Part shown: positions 25,901-41,373 of the stretch, piece after piece
How the letters are laid out: the number at the start of each line of letters is the position of its first letter
Numbering within the stretch: the stretch's first letter is position 1
NCBI GenBank assembly: GCA_034509925.1
Contig: CM067527.1
Location: 7,361,001-7,425,000 of the forward strand
Reading direction: 5' to 3'
From: Hirudinaria manillensis
Taxonomy: Eukaryota; Annelida; Clitellata; Hirudinida; Hirudinidae
Length of the DNA stretch: 64,000 bases
The notes under the pieces: generated by a model
What the model was told of the DNA's origin: nothing
Database searches by the model: none
The model's input: only the letters and a program-made list of their open reading frames with translations
Program-made: the position numbers and the translations under genes

Positions 25901-27372
25901 TCAGTGGTACTTAGTGATACTCAATAATAATACTTGTTTGCAGGTGCATTGGTAGTCATGACGACGTCAAACGTGGTTCTGGAAATTGTGGTGGTGATGA
26001 TGACGATGACGGCATCAGGCTCAGCTTGCAGCAATACGATGCATTGAGTGCAATATTCAGCAGTTTGCTCAGGTCAGTGGGGTTTTTGAGTGCATTTTAT
26101 ATTTTATTTTATTTTATTTTTATATTTTAAATATAATTTGACGGACATTGCACATCAAAGCAAGCGTCACCATGGCAACGTGAAAGGAATCCAATGTTGG
26201 CAATTGATTTTTATGATGATCAATTGGGAGGGTTTCTGTTGATCTGTCAAATCAATCCAACCCGGGGTTGATTGGTTGATTATTGATTGACAATAAATAT
26301 ATTATATTAATAAATAGTTTTAAAATAAAACAATATTATTAAAAATAACATTTTTTTGTTTAAATTAAGGGATCTCCTCGACGACGAGTTGTTTGTGAGC
26401 GACTGCATCGAGGTGGCGAAAGAACCGATGCCTTACTTCCAGCAGTTCATTGGAGATGACAAGAAGAAGGAGGAGGAAAGGGACCCTTGCAAACCAATCA
26501 CAAACATTCGAGAAGACGATGGAGAAGAAGACAAGGCCGACCAACAGGTTACGGAGTTTCAAATCTTTCCCTTGAGTGATGAGATTTAATTAATAAATGT
26601 CATATGTTATGCATATTTCATTAGCATAAATTAATAATTCATAAGCATAGATTAATAAACACAAAAATAAGATAAGATTACAACTTTAACTGTGTCTCGT
26701 CAATGCAATGCCTCATGTTTTTTAATGCAACGCGCAACAAAACCGACAATTAGTTAATTAGTTTGGTTGTCATGGAGACGTAATGGGTTTTTCAGCCTCC
26801 ACAGGAGGATTTCGGAAACCAGGACGAAGCATCCCTCGTGAAGAAGGAGATGATGAAAAAGTGAACTGTTTTGTTTTGAGAATTAATTAATTCATTCATT
26901 ATTTATTGTAATATCATTTATTTTAATCTCATATTGCTTGCATAAGTTGAGCATGATAAACCAAAAACTAAACATTAAGAGAGCAAACTGATAATTAAAC
27001 AAATGTTAAGGTTTTTCTTTAAAAATATTATTTAAAGAATTTATACCTGTTTAAATTTACTTTCTAACCAACTAACGTACTGCAGAGGTCTCCGTTGCGA
27101 CTGATGCCACTTGTATTTATCAAATTGACCGATTAATTATTATTTTTTAAAAACATTTATTCAAGTAACAATTAACAACTTTTTCATTTTCTTAAAAAAG
27201 ATCGCCGGGTTTTGGAATTCTTTGCGAGGGTATGTTGGAGGACACCTTATTCAACATCATCCAAGAGGCCTACCACGGCGAGTTCAGCATAACGGCTCGT
27301 CCCAGACTGCCGGCTCTCGGGTCTGCCAAGGACAGGCAGCCTATGGCGGGCTGCGAACAGATCGATGACTAA
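5866..27372 (+). CDS. CFAP65: Cilia- and flagella-associated protein 65 (CFAP65 / CCDC108), complete gene
   Basis: CFAP65 is a large protein of the central pair apparatus of motile cilia and sperm flagella, built of repeated MSP/ASH-type immunoglobulin-like domains. Forty exons splice to about 1,907 aa, against about 1,925 aa in human. Landmarks are in the right order: N-terminal [14 protein letters not shown] (human has a matching KGW..GKE stretch), [58 protein letters not shown]-like PMPYFQQF, and a C-terminal [14 protein letters not shown]. The start at 5866 is the first ATG in the exon carrying the conserved N-terminus; extra 5' exons are possible. The body is interrupted only by introns, one of which (16928-22681) holds an intact Gypsy element on the same strand. 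One exon junction (24386/24642) does not join cleanly; see findings. Exon coordinates are in the next two entries. Identification rests on remembered family similarity. Confidence 0.93.
9477..9569. repeat. (ATCA)n microsatellite in CFAP65 intron 9
   Basis: About 23 copies of ATCA with two ATCG interruptions, ending just before the acceptor of the exon that starts at 9582. The array lies where a polypyrimidine tract would normally be, so that acceptor has almost no pyrimidine run. Confidence 0.9.
11346..11414. repeat. 16-bp AT-only tandem repeat in CFAP65 intron 15
   Basis: Four to five tandem copies of a unit resembling TTTAATTAAATATAAT, immediately downstream of the exon ending at 11312. 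The unit is near-palindromic (TTTAATTAAA). Confidence 0.8.
15465..15556 (+). repeat. 12-bp G-rich minisatellite in CFAP65 intron 24
   Basis: About seven tandem copies of GGGGATTGAAWT, starting about 18 bp after the donor that follows the exon ending at 15446. Each unit has a run of four G on the coding strand. Confidence 0.9.
16434..16545. repeat. (CATC)n microsatellite in CFAP65 intron 27
   Basis: Tandem CATC with CGTC and TGTC variants towards the right end. It lies shortly after the exon ending at 16405. The same tetranucleotide forms much longer arrays near 61.0 and 62.4 kb. Confidence 0.9.
17117..17120. repeat. Left target-site duplication of the Gypsy element (TTAT)
   Basis: TTAT directly before the 5' LTR is repeated directly after the 3' LTR at 22616-22619. 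Ty3/Gypsy integrases usually produce 4-5 bp duplications, so this fits. Confidence 0.8.
17121..17343 (+). repeat. 5' LTR of the Gypsy element
   Basis: 223 bp, starting TGTTGGATCC and ending GGGTTACAACA. It contains AATAAA at about 17293, the likely poly(A) signal, and an (ATTA)n run near its start. It is identical by eye to 22393-22615. Confidence 0.96.
17345..17362 (+). promoter_or_regulatory. Primer-binding site, tRNA-Leu type
   Basis: TGGTGTCAGGAGTGGGAT begins one base after the 5' LTR. Its complement ends in TCCTGACACCA, the 3' end of a leucine tRNA of the CAG class plus CCA. This is the expected start of minus-strand DNA synthesis. Confidence 0.85.
17423..22381 (+). CDS. Gag-Pol polyprotein of the Gypsy element (SAP-like N-terminus, single frame)
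   Basis: A 1,652-residue protein in one uninterrupted frame. In order: SAP-like helix-turn-helix (residues about 8-42, [12 protein letters not shown] then [14 protein letters not shown]); 11-residue coiled-coil repeats (about 75-180); Gag body (about 200-400); CCHC zinc knuckle [14 protein letters not shown] (about 420); aspartic protease DTGAS (about 500); reverse transcriptase with YLDD (about 917); RNase H with DTDAS (about 1065); integrase with HHCC zinc finger, then catalytic Asp in LDIAGP, Asp in HSDQG and Glu in MVERF; then a GPY/F module (WEGPYRI) near the C-terminus. The domain order protease-RT-RNase H-integrase defines Ty3/Gypsy. No frameshift or stop separates Gag from Pol, so processing by the protease is presumably the only separation. 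The start codon at 17423 is the first ATG after the leader. Confidence 0.95.
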   Translation: MGPKILDELRVPDLRQELRNRGQDATGLKAELQRRLEEWLLENNHDPSEYEFGDQKGKKWEELQASMKADNNALRSDLKSDNNALRSDMICGMNTLRSDMKCDIDTLRSDMKSDIANFQVAMDVLREQVKTDVAKCQTSVDVLREEVKTDLTNLRSSKEMADLRKVKAELDALKEEQKREIEKFKKYNESKIETYRREKTTRPPLFDGQGPWAVFRHQFEIAAERNKWTEEEKATELIMVLRGRAAELLQTMLHCKAYSEIVEAMERRFGNGHMLEVHKNELKNRTQKQGELLQELEADVRRLAYLAHPGQSTDFIENIVTDAFVDGIRDAETKMALKIHGKKASHEALAFAISIEAARASIQKSLNVKKIEAQEDKDKDKDKDNDKDREIIKKIVRQVNDLSKPQRNLRFQVVDRRPRCFRCSKPGHLARECRTTISKNQQYWRETSKSEKPEATNFKGQKSFQQTRNAPLIFHVTALGKGSSLEVKGKIGGKEYNLVIDTGASTSIVQPKLAGNSKVTTNNYKLKTATGELVPVQGTTTITVDLGGKSFEQEFMIANITDECILGLDFMRRYGISIDMKGGTLQQGTMEIPLNYGGTEIKDTFVKILQDETIPAQSESLIWGGLEGDHTKFGIGAVEDQSGIGQGLLIGRALVKLNTGRVPLRVMNLSDQEQQIKAGTPIALCRNLERILTLDGSGNKHIKRDTMSKPLMDNLLKDLNKTLQKEDYQQAEKLLSEFQDIMAEQDSPLGRTNLVQHQINTAGAKPIRQNPRPLPLATRANAKEMIKEMQDQGVIEPSNSPWSSPVVLVKKKDGSLRFCVDYRKLNEMTLKDSYPLPRIDDTLDTLSGSKIFSTLDLKSGYWQVELHPDDKEKTAFSTGEGLWQFTVMPFGLCNAPATFERLMEHILRGLNWKICLVYLDDIIVVGKTFGEHLVNLREVFSRIREAGMKLSPKKCSLFKKEVKYLGHIVSSEGVSTDPDKVEVVKNWPVPKNIQELQSFLGLCTYYRRFIANFSNIAKSLHELTVKGKPFIWNDSCEKAFDNLKEAMTTAPILAYPIPGLPFILDTDASNCGIGAVLSQQVENEEKVLAFYSRSLSKAERNYCVTRRELLAAVESMKHFQKYLLGQPFLLRTDHASLRWLLNFKNPEGQMARWIERLQGFQFNIEHRRGQIHNNADALSRRPCQINCRHCNNAEKKQETEECRQIRITAPEPWTESGLRDLQLRDEALAPILQWMEAGVKPDWQQIAEHGEVTKSYWAQWDSLRISNGLLHRKWETEDGTDYHLQVVLPRSCVSEVLQEFHNGTSGGHLGVNKTIRKVRERFYWLHYKQDVEEWCRNCNNCATSKGPQKKTKGLMQPYNVGVPFERIALDIAGPFPASKKGNRYILVISDYFTKWTEAFALPNQEAENVADALVNNWISRFGVPLELHSDQGRNFESKIFQELCGNLGIHKTRTTALHPQSDGMVERFNRTMEQYLSKMVSEQQDDWDRYLPLFLMAYRTAVHKTTGISPSKMTFGREIRLPADMMFGRAEEPKSACDYVSSLRNTLADTHQVARKNISVNSDQAKARYDRQANDISFKESELVWLYNPQRKKGKSPKLQKDWEGPYRIIKKINDVVYRIQKSARTRMKVVHSNRLAKYHGETEQPVRDEQI
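22382..22390 (+). promoter_or_regulatory. Polypurine tract of the Gypsy element
   Basis: GGAGGGGGC directly after the gag-pol stop codon and two bases before the 3' LTR. This is the expected primer for plus-strand synthesis. Confidence 0.8.
22393..22615 (+). repeat. 3' LTR of the Gypsy element
   Basis: 223 bp, identical by eye to the 5' LTR, followed by the TTAT duplication at 22616-22619. Confidence 0.96.
22682..27372 (+). CDS. CFAP65: CFAP65 coding exons 29-40 (after the Gypsy insertion)
   Basis: Exons: 22682-22870, 23263-23376, 23680-23841, 23926-24069, 24271-24386, 24642-24776, 25057-25119, 25451-25647, 25944-26072, 26370-26547, 26796-26860, 27201-27372 (stop TAA 27370-27372). Landmarks: [48 protein letters not shown], and [20 protein letters not shown]. 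These match the order of the C-terminal part of vertebrate CFAP65, including the TLPPI motif after a Lys-rich helix. The 24386/24642 junction is off by one base. An alternative pair (exon end 24391, next start 24598) restores the frame by adding about 16 residues. Confidence 0.83.
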
Positions 27373-29983
27373 ATCTTAAAGAATTTAATTAGTTGAATTT
27401 CATTTGTAGTTAATCAATTGTTTTATTTTATTCGCTAGGTGGATTTTCTTTTATTTCTATTCTTCAAATTTTCGTATCATTCGCTAGTATTTTGGTATCT
27501 TCAACCTCTCCCCGCGTTTTCGATTTTACAAGATTTTCTGATTTTTGGTTTTAAACAAACGATTAAAATTTTTTTTTCATAAAAAAAGTTAATTAATCAA
27601 GTAATGGGCGATTAAAATCGAGTTGACAAAATTTATTTGGGTCGGGGATGTCGGTATTCGACGGAAAAGTTCGTTTCGATCGCCAGATGTCGTTGATTTC
27701 AGACTAAATAGTTTCAAATGGTCAATAAAAATGTGCATTTTGAACCAAAAACCACCCTCTTAAATTTTTTAATTTATTCATTTATTGGTGACGTTTTCAG
27801 AGGTGGTTACTTTTAATGGTCTTGTCCTAATTTTGGCGGGGGATTGACCACACACTTCTTATTTATTTTCCGTTCGCCAGGTGCCACACAAAGAACCTCC
27901 GCCAGCCACACCACAAGACTGCCTCAAGCTTGAACACAATCTCCTATGACTTATGCTATTATTAATACTATTGTTCGGACTCTTGTTCTAATAATAAACT
28001 TACCTGAAGGTCCCGTGAAACCCAAAACAAGTAGGTAATTTACGTTAGTAATCACAAAGAATCCATTGCCAAGGGCGGGAGTCACGCAGCCAGGCATGTG
28101 GGGTTTCCTCGTTGCTCTTTTTTAAAAACAAACTCGGCTGTGAGAAAAAAGACTGGCTTAACTAATGCCAAGGTTCAAACAGGTTCAAACAAATCAAATT
28201 CGAATCATTTAGGTGCATTTTTAAACAGGTTTTCAAGTTCTCACACAATCGATTGGCATCATAATCATCATATTCATTGACATCATAATCATCATATTCA
28301 TTGGCATCATTGCAGATCATATTCTAATGAATATTCTAAATTCTATGAAAAATAACTTTTTTCGGAGACGAACCAATCGACGACGATCGTGTCAGAACCT
28401 TAAAATTCACGTGGACACTCATCATCCAAATATTAAAACGAGCCATAGAATAAAGTGAAACCGAAAATAAACAGACAGCTTGGCACCTCTATAATGCTTA
28501 GCCATTCTCAATACTACTCTATAATACTAATGCTATAATTCAATACATTAATTCAATACGAACACAATTGAATCCTTCCGCTGCACCAACGAAACTTTTG
28601 AATCACAAGATTAAAAAGTCGTTGATCGATCGTAAATAACGAAGTCGTTTTATATTTAAAGCCAAATAAATACAATAATTAATAAAATGGTGGTCATAAA
28701 ATATTAGCATTAAATACATACATATATATAACGAATAATAATATAACATATATAATATATATAACAAATAATAATATAACATACACAATATATATAACAA
28801 ATAATAAATGAAATACTTGCCTGAATGTCCACAACCGCAGAAAAACTCTCGAATTTAAACAACAAAGGTGCATTAAACCTAGGTGCATTAAACATACATG
28901 CATAGGTTAGATCAGATCGCAAAGTCTTTGGATTGGAAGCAATAAGTTGCACTCAATGCAACTCAAGAAAGCAAATCTTAACTGCACAATCTTCGAGACC
29001 GAAAGCCGCGACGATAATATCGTAAACGACGCGAGCAACTTAATTGGAATTTTATATAAAACAAATAAAATATTTTCATATCTGATTTAAATACCTAGGG
29101 AATCATCAAATCATAAAAAAAAAATAACAAGAAGTCTTCGAGCACAATCTGGAATACTGAAGACCGTACCCGAGACGCGTGAATCTCAAAAGTCGGAACA
29201 AAATCGTCGCTTGGAGAATTAAAAAGCATCTCGCAAGGATTCTAAAAATCCATGACGTCAACGTTTCCCGTCGGAACGAGTCGATTGAAAGAAGGAAAAG
29301 CAATTCAATCGATTCGATTCAATCGAGTCTCAAAAGTTCTTTGATCGACAATCAGCAATCGTTCTGATCGAAACGGATGCAAGAAGTAGGAGATGCCACG
29401 ACGACCTTTGCAAAGAGGTCGACGCGTCGGCAGCGGTCTCGACGCGAGTTCGCGCTCGGAGAGCGACAAAAGGACTACGCGTTGCGACACGAGAACGACA
29501 GAATTCGAAATACTTTGCAACGTCCCAAAATAAAATTAATCTTTTAGACTGGAGGCACAAGTGAGTCACTTTCAAAACCTTTCAAAGTCTGGGGAACATG
29601 TTTACAGAATACTGATATTGCCCACAAAAACTTGCACTAAACTATGTCGATCTATGTCGACGGCAACAATACTTAATTGCTAAATTTTAGTCCACTTATC
29701 TGCACTCATCTGGAAGTCGTCTGTCGATGGAGTCAATTAGATGTTACGCAAATAGAGTCTGCCGAGAAATAATTCATTCATTCTCACTGGCAAACGTCGC
29801 ATCCTTTGATCGCAAACATCGTCCTTCGTCACGGGCCGAGAACGGACCTCGGACCGACGGCGGCATTTCCAGAGGAGAGTCGAAACTTTTGAAGACGGAG
29901 AAGGGGGAACCCTTTCTCGTGAAAACGAAACGATCGTCTCGCCCGTCGGGGTTTTGCACGTCGCGATCGAGAGGTCGTCCGGG
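27373..29983. other. Intergenic region between the convergent CFAP65 and SLC35A4 genes
   Basis: This holds the 3' ends of both genes. AATAAA at 27724-27729 is the first canonical signal after the CFAP65 stop; another lies at about 27992. Tandem duplications are present: a 24-bp unit twice around 28258-28312 and a roughly 36-bp AT-rich unit at about 28722-28805. A more GC-rich stretch (about 29370-29500 and 29810-29960) adjoins the SLC35A4 stop and is probably its 3' UTR. No further gene is recognised. Confidence 0.45.
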
Positions 29984-36678
<6,695 letters not shown>

Positions 36679-37475
36679 GACCAACCTCTGGAATGTTTTT
36701 ATGGCGCTGCAACAGTTATCAACTCAGTCAATGTTTAGGCACAAGAAGCGCTGTCTGATAATTGCATTAACTCTAAAATTATATTTCTTAAATTAATAAT
36801 TAAGTTCTTGGTAGTTCCGCACTTTCCGAGTTCTTTTATTCCAATTCAATCTTTCCTATTCACAGGCAAACAATAAGCGACACCAGTTGCTTTGGACCTT
36901 GTTAGAATCCACCTCTAGACATATTATTAACGAGACATTAATAAATAGCTGGACCGATACTAAAGTTAATAACAAAGCTCAACCTTCGCCCAGCAACCAA
37001 CGATGCAGAAATTAAACCTAAAACAAACTAAAACATCACAAGAACAGACGTGAATCTAAAAGCACACGGCTGCGATAAGCAACCGAATTGGTACACTTTC
37101 CGTGCAATGTTGTCGTCATATTTAAAGAATTATCTCAAATTCAAATTAAATGAAAGTCAGTATCTCGACAAACCGATTTCCGAAAAGCATTTTAAATATA
37201 TTCCTTTTGAACGATCGGAAACGTGATTTCAAGCCGCTTGAAAATCTGCTTTTAACCGAACTTAATTATCCATCGATGGCTAATTTCAGATTAAAATCAA
37301 CTACACGCCCTTCATCTGGCGAATATAATGGAGTTCCCAACAGAATCTTTTTTTAAATATTCCCGAGGTCTTATCTTAAAAATCTACTACCGAGAAGGTT
37401 TATTTAAAAAGACTGTATTGTTTAGCAAATACCTTCAAGACTCATTTGGAAACGATCCATCCACCCAAATTATGG

Positions 37476-37483
37476 ATTTCGTT
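37476..37483. repeat. Target-site duplication of the hAT element (ATTTCGTT)
   Basis: ATTTCGTT immediately left of the element recurs immediately right of it at 38649-38656. Eight base pairs is the diagnostic length for hAT transposition. Confidence 0.92.
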
Positions 37484-38648
37484 TAGTGAACGACCGGGAC
37501 CCCGGACCCGGCTGAACCCCGGCCTTTTTTACCACCGGGGACCCGGTCCCGGCTTTTTAACATTCCCCGGCCCCGGTCCCGCCCCGGCTTAAATTCAACC
37601 GGGGTTTAGCCGGGGGTAAACAAAAGTCGAATTTTTAGCTTTGTCAACTTAAATAAAATTTATTCATCATCCGACGAACCATAAAATATATCGTTCGGAG
37701 AGTTAAAGTCCTCAGGTACAGCCGGCAAATTAGTGGAGTACGATAGAGCTCTTAAGTTATACTTAATGAATAATACTTAATACTTATACTTAATGAATAC
37801 TAAAGTTTCAACATTTTTGGGCAACAGTCTAATTCTCCCTTTTTGAATAGACTGTGCCACTTTAAACTCCCGTTCACTATCACTTGAACTGGGAGGTGGG
37901 CTTAGGTAAATCCTTGCCAGCTTCGCCAAGCCTGGTAACTCGCTCCTGTAAATTTTCCAGTAGGCCAGTGGGTCATCCGTTCTATTTATGCGCTTTTTTG
38001 AAAGGTAAGCCTCCAATTCCCTCTCTGCTTCGGGTGCTTTCTTTCCCGTAATTTCGGAAGCTTCTTCTCTCAATACTTCTTCCCACAGGTCGTTGTCCTT
38101 GCTTGAATGACCCTCCTCTGTTCCTGAACAAGATGCAGGCACCCTCCCAACAAAAGGAGCCTGAGAAAGTTTCCTTAACTCGATGGAGTTAAATAAACAT
38201 CATCGGCTGGAACCTGGAATGATGTCCTTAAAACTATGAGTTTTAAAAAAATTACCGTTTAACTTTCATCACTTTGGCCTTCACAAAACAGTAATCAATT
38301 AGTATTCAAAAAGATTTGATTTTCATGAGATTCCATCAACGATTTAATGTTTTCCTAAGTTTTCGCAACGGAGCGTGGAAAAGTTGTCGTTGTGAAAATT
38401 TTTTTTATTATAGGTTTTACAGAATCTCTTTGACATAATAAGCATACTTATATATTATTTGACGTTTACAACATGTTTAGAGAATAAAAGCACCGTTAGT
38501 TAACGTTATTATAGATGGCCTCCCCAACCCCGGCTTCAACCCCGGCCCCGGCTAACCCCGGCCCGCCTGAACCCCGGTCCCGGCTGCCCCCGGCAACCGC
38601 TCCCCCTACCCCGGTCCCGGCTAAAATTGTCGCCCCGGTCGATCACTA
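37484..38648 (-). mobile_element. hAT-family DNA transposon, internally deleted
   Basis: A 1,165-bp element with terminal inverted repeats TAGTGAACGACCGGG (left) and TAGTGATCGACCGGG (right end read inward), 14 of 15 identical, and a perfect 8-bp target-site duplication. Both arms carry dense GC-rich CCCCGGNCCCGGCT-like repeats (about 37492-37620 and 38520-38640) in an otherwise AT-rich region. The centre encodes only the C-terminal dimerisation domain of a hAT transposase on the minus strand. It is too short for a complete transposase, so it is presumably a non-autonomous copy mobilised by a full-length relative. Confidence 0.93.
37777..38142 (-). pseudogene. hAT transposase C-terminal fragment (dimerisation domain)
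   Basis: 121 codons matching the hAT C-terminal dimerisation region: LEAYLSKKRINRTDDPLAYW, then PGLAKLARIYLS, then a degenerate SSDSEREFKVAQSIQ where active copies usually read SS.ASER.FS.AG.I, then RIRLLPKNVETLVFIKY. The catalytic N-terminal and central parts are absent. The fragment is read from the minus strand and ends in a stop codon. It looks like the remains of an internally deleted element. Confidence 0.88.
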
Positions 38649-40183
38649 ATTTCGTTATTAAGGACGTTATCATTACAGCAATGTTTCAATTTAATTGTAA
38701 ATGCGATTTGAATTTAACTTAAAAAAAAACAAAACAATTATCATCGTCAATGCTTAATTTTCGACTATTAAAACTTATACATTGCTCTCACCTAGATACA
38801 ATGGTGCTTTTAACCCGTGGTGCACCGCTCTCCCTTAATGTTTGCCTACAATTATTTTATTGAGTGCATAATTGTAGACAAACTTGCACATTTTTTAATG
38901 TTTTTTTAATTACTAGATTGAAAAAACCCGAAGAATTTCATCCGCACAAGCTACCATAAAAACCCCCCAAGCTTTAGGTGCCAAAAATCCCAGACGACAT
39001 CTCACTCGCTTCTTAGAATTATTTTCCGGTTTCAACGGCTTCAATAAAATCCTAATAGTAGCAAATAAAAATGTGCTTCAAACTAGTTGCATACTTAAAT
39101 TAATGCAAATTTTTGTAAATCATTTCAAACTTCAACAGCCAACATGTTTAATCTTATTATTTATTATTTGTTCCCTTGCGAATTCTTTTTAATTTTTATC
39201 TTCGCTTCAATTATCTCCAACGTAAAGTCGAGATATGGATGAAATTTAATGTTTAAAATAGACATTTAAATATTTTCTTAAAAGTAAATTATCTGTGATC
39301 ATCATTATGATCGTTATACCAAAGTCTTGCAATTAGAAAATGATCAAAATGAATGTGGCTTTTATAAATATCAACAAAAGTATTTTGTGCCCAATTTGCG
39401 CAGAGTAAAAGAACGAACAAAGAAATGTTGGTTTTAACGTTGACAAATATTTATTTATTATATTATATTATACCTGCATAATTACAATCCAATAAAATAT
39501 CACACAAAACAATTTTACTTCGGATATGGAGATATGAAAAGAATATGGCCAGTTGAATCAGAAATCTCTTATTAACAGATTAAAAAGTTTGAGCTAGTTA
39601 TTTGGAGATCTACCTTCTTGATGGTAGAAACATTGGTTACCAGATTTGTTTTATCTTGCAGGCATTTCTAATGTTACCAATAACTTAAATTTGTCTTTAC
39701 AAGTGTGTTTTTCAAATAAATTTTATGATAGGCTAATTCCTTTTAATAGGTGTACGAATGCCAGGTTTCAAAACATTATTAGTATTTATAACTACAGAAT
39801 GCACAACATTTTACCGATTTCCTGCATTCAAACATCTTCTAGAACATTATTATATTTAACATTTAAAAGGTGTAACATATATAAATTTTGTGACATAAGG
39901 ACAACCGAACTAACAAGACAAGTAACTAAGTAGGTAAAAGTTATAAAGCAAAAAACTCTTTCCTAGACTCACTTTAGATGGGAGCGTTCCTCGCTGGAAG
40001 GAACAGTGCACATCCAGTGTTTCCAGACGATTAAACCTGGTGCAGACCTCGTCATTCCTATTTTGACAGGAAGCATCCTGTTGACAGACGACAGGAAGCG
40101 AAGAGCCGAGGCACCGACTTCACACACAAGTTGTCTTTGATTTGATAAAAAGAAAAGCAAACCAGTCGGAAAGCGACTCTCAC

Positions 40184-40448
40184 CCCCCTACTCGCCTCAG
40201 AGCCTTGGTCTTGCGGTACCTTGTCGTGACTTTCAACCTCCTCGGTTGGGACTTCTGTGGTCACACCTCTATCGGCCTCATGGCCTCGGCAAATAGCGCC
40301 CCAAGGCTATTTCGTCGAGTTGAGCCTCCGTGGCCTTATCGGTCATGGTCCTTAAGGCCTCATCGAAGAGAGTCTTCAAGGCCTCTTCGGACGTGGCCTG
40401 CGTGGCTGGTGGGTCTAGAGGTGTCGTTTCCGGACCGAGAGATGGTCC
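40184..40448 (-). other. Coding-like stretch, possible exon of an unknown gene
   Basis: On the minus strand this is GC-richer than its surroundings, begins after an acceptor (CATACTTTTAG) and ends at GTGAGAGT. The frame after the acceptor reads an imperfect 8-residue repeat (EEALKTLF, DEALRTMT, DKATEAQL, DEIALG) and then stops. The adjacent frame continues TTEVPTEEVESHDKVPQDQG. A one-base difference in a GGGG run separates the two. I recognise no family. It could be a decayed exon, an exon with an assembly error, or chance. Confidence 0.2.
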
Positions 40449-41208
40449 CTAAAAGTATGAAAAAAAAAGGAGAGGGGATTGCTTGCCGACATAAAGGGTA
40501 GAAAACAAAACACCGATTGCGGCGATTATCAGTTACATCAGAAAATGCTTTGAGGATGATCCCTTCTGAGTCAAAATGTTAGATGAAAATTAAATGATGT
40601 TGGGAATTGGTAAATTGTATTGGACGTCTTCTGATGTCACTGATAAAAACGAAGAACTGAAGAGGCTTGAGCGTCTAAAGTGAGATTCCTATGGGTTTAT
40701 CGAGACATTGCGCGCTGATGAACAGGCACAACCGTCCCCATCAAGTTGACTGTCTGTTGACTGACCCACAATTCAATCGGTAGTTATTTCAGGATTAGAT
40801 GCTCAATTAACTCAATTAAAATATAGAGTTATCTGGCGTGGCAGGAAAATGGTGAGAACCACCATATAAGATTAAGCTCCAATCAATTGCTATTTTTAAG
40901 AAATGCTTTCAAAACATGATCAATTATTTGGAAACATAAGAATCGAAATGTTTTTAAAGACATTCAGTTCGCTGGATGAGTACGAATCCCACGAAGTTCA
41001 GCAATTTTGTAAAGACCTTACGAAACTTTAAAATGGCGCTACCGAATAAAACATCAAGAACGCAACATGCCGAGCCCACAGAGCACACCTTTGTTACGCA
41101 TTTGTTTATATTCCAACGATTCAAATCAAATTACTTTTCACATTTAAAAAATACAAAATACAAAAGGTTCTTTGTAAATCAAGTGGGACCATGGCTCTAT
41201 AGAATGTT

Positions 41209-41373
41209 AGACAAGTGACAGGCAAAAGACAACTCAACTCTTTAGTAACCCACTCATATCCTAGCCTAACCCCACCCAGACCCTACCCTAAGCCTTATTA
41301 TTATTATAATAATTCTTGACTCTGGAAATTCACTGCAAAGCGATAGAACTTGTTCATACGAGTTGTCTTATCC
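41209..41373. mobile_element. Small inverted-repeat element, copy 1 (internally deleted MITE-like repeat)
   Basis: It shares its left end (AAGTGACAGGCAAAAGACAA), a central TAACCCACTCA block and a GACTCTGGAAATTC block with 47521-47701. The right end (GAGTTGTCTTATCC) lacks the inner part of the terminal repeat. No transposase coding. The target-site duplication is not clear. Confidence 0.6.

Noticed and set aside
27882..27950. A possible alternative last exon of CFAP65 (VPHKEPPPATPQDCL, then stop)
   Set aside because: There is an acceptor-like GCCAG, but no donor between the conserved C-terminus and the stop at 27372 would feed it, so it stays unsupported.
40058..40183. Joining the coding-like stretch at 40184-40448 to the open frame just below it by a short intron
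   Set aside because: The implied intron is only about 45 nt, and the phases do not match; unspliced read-through also gives no recognisable protein.
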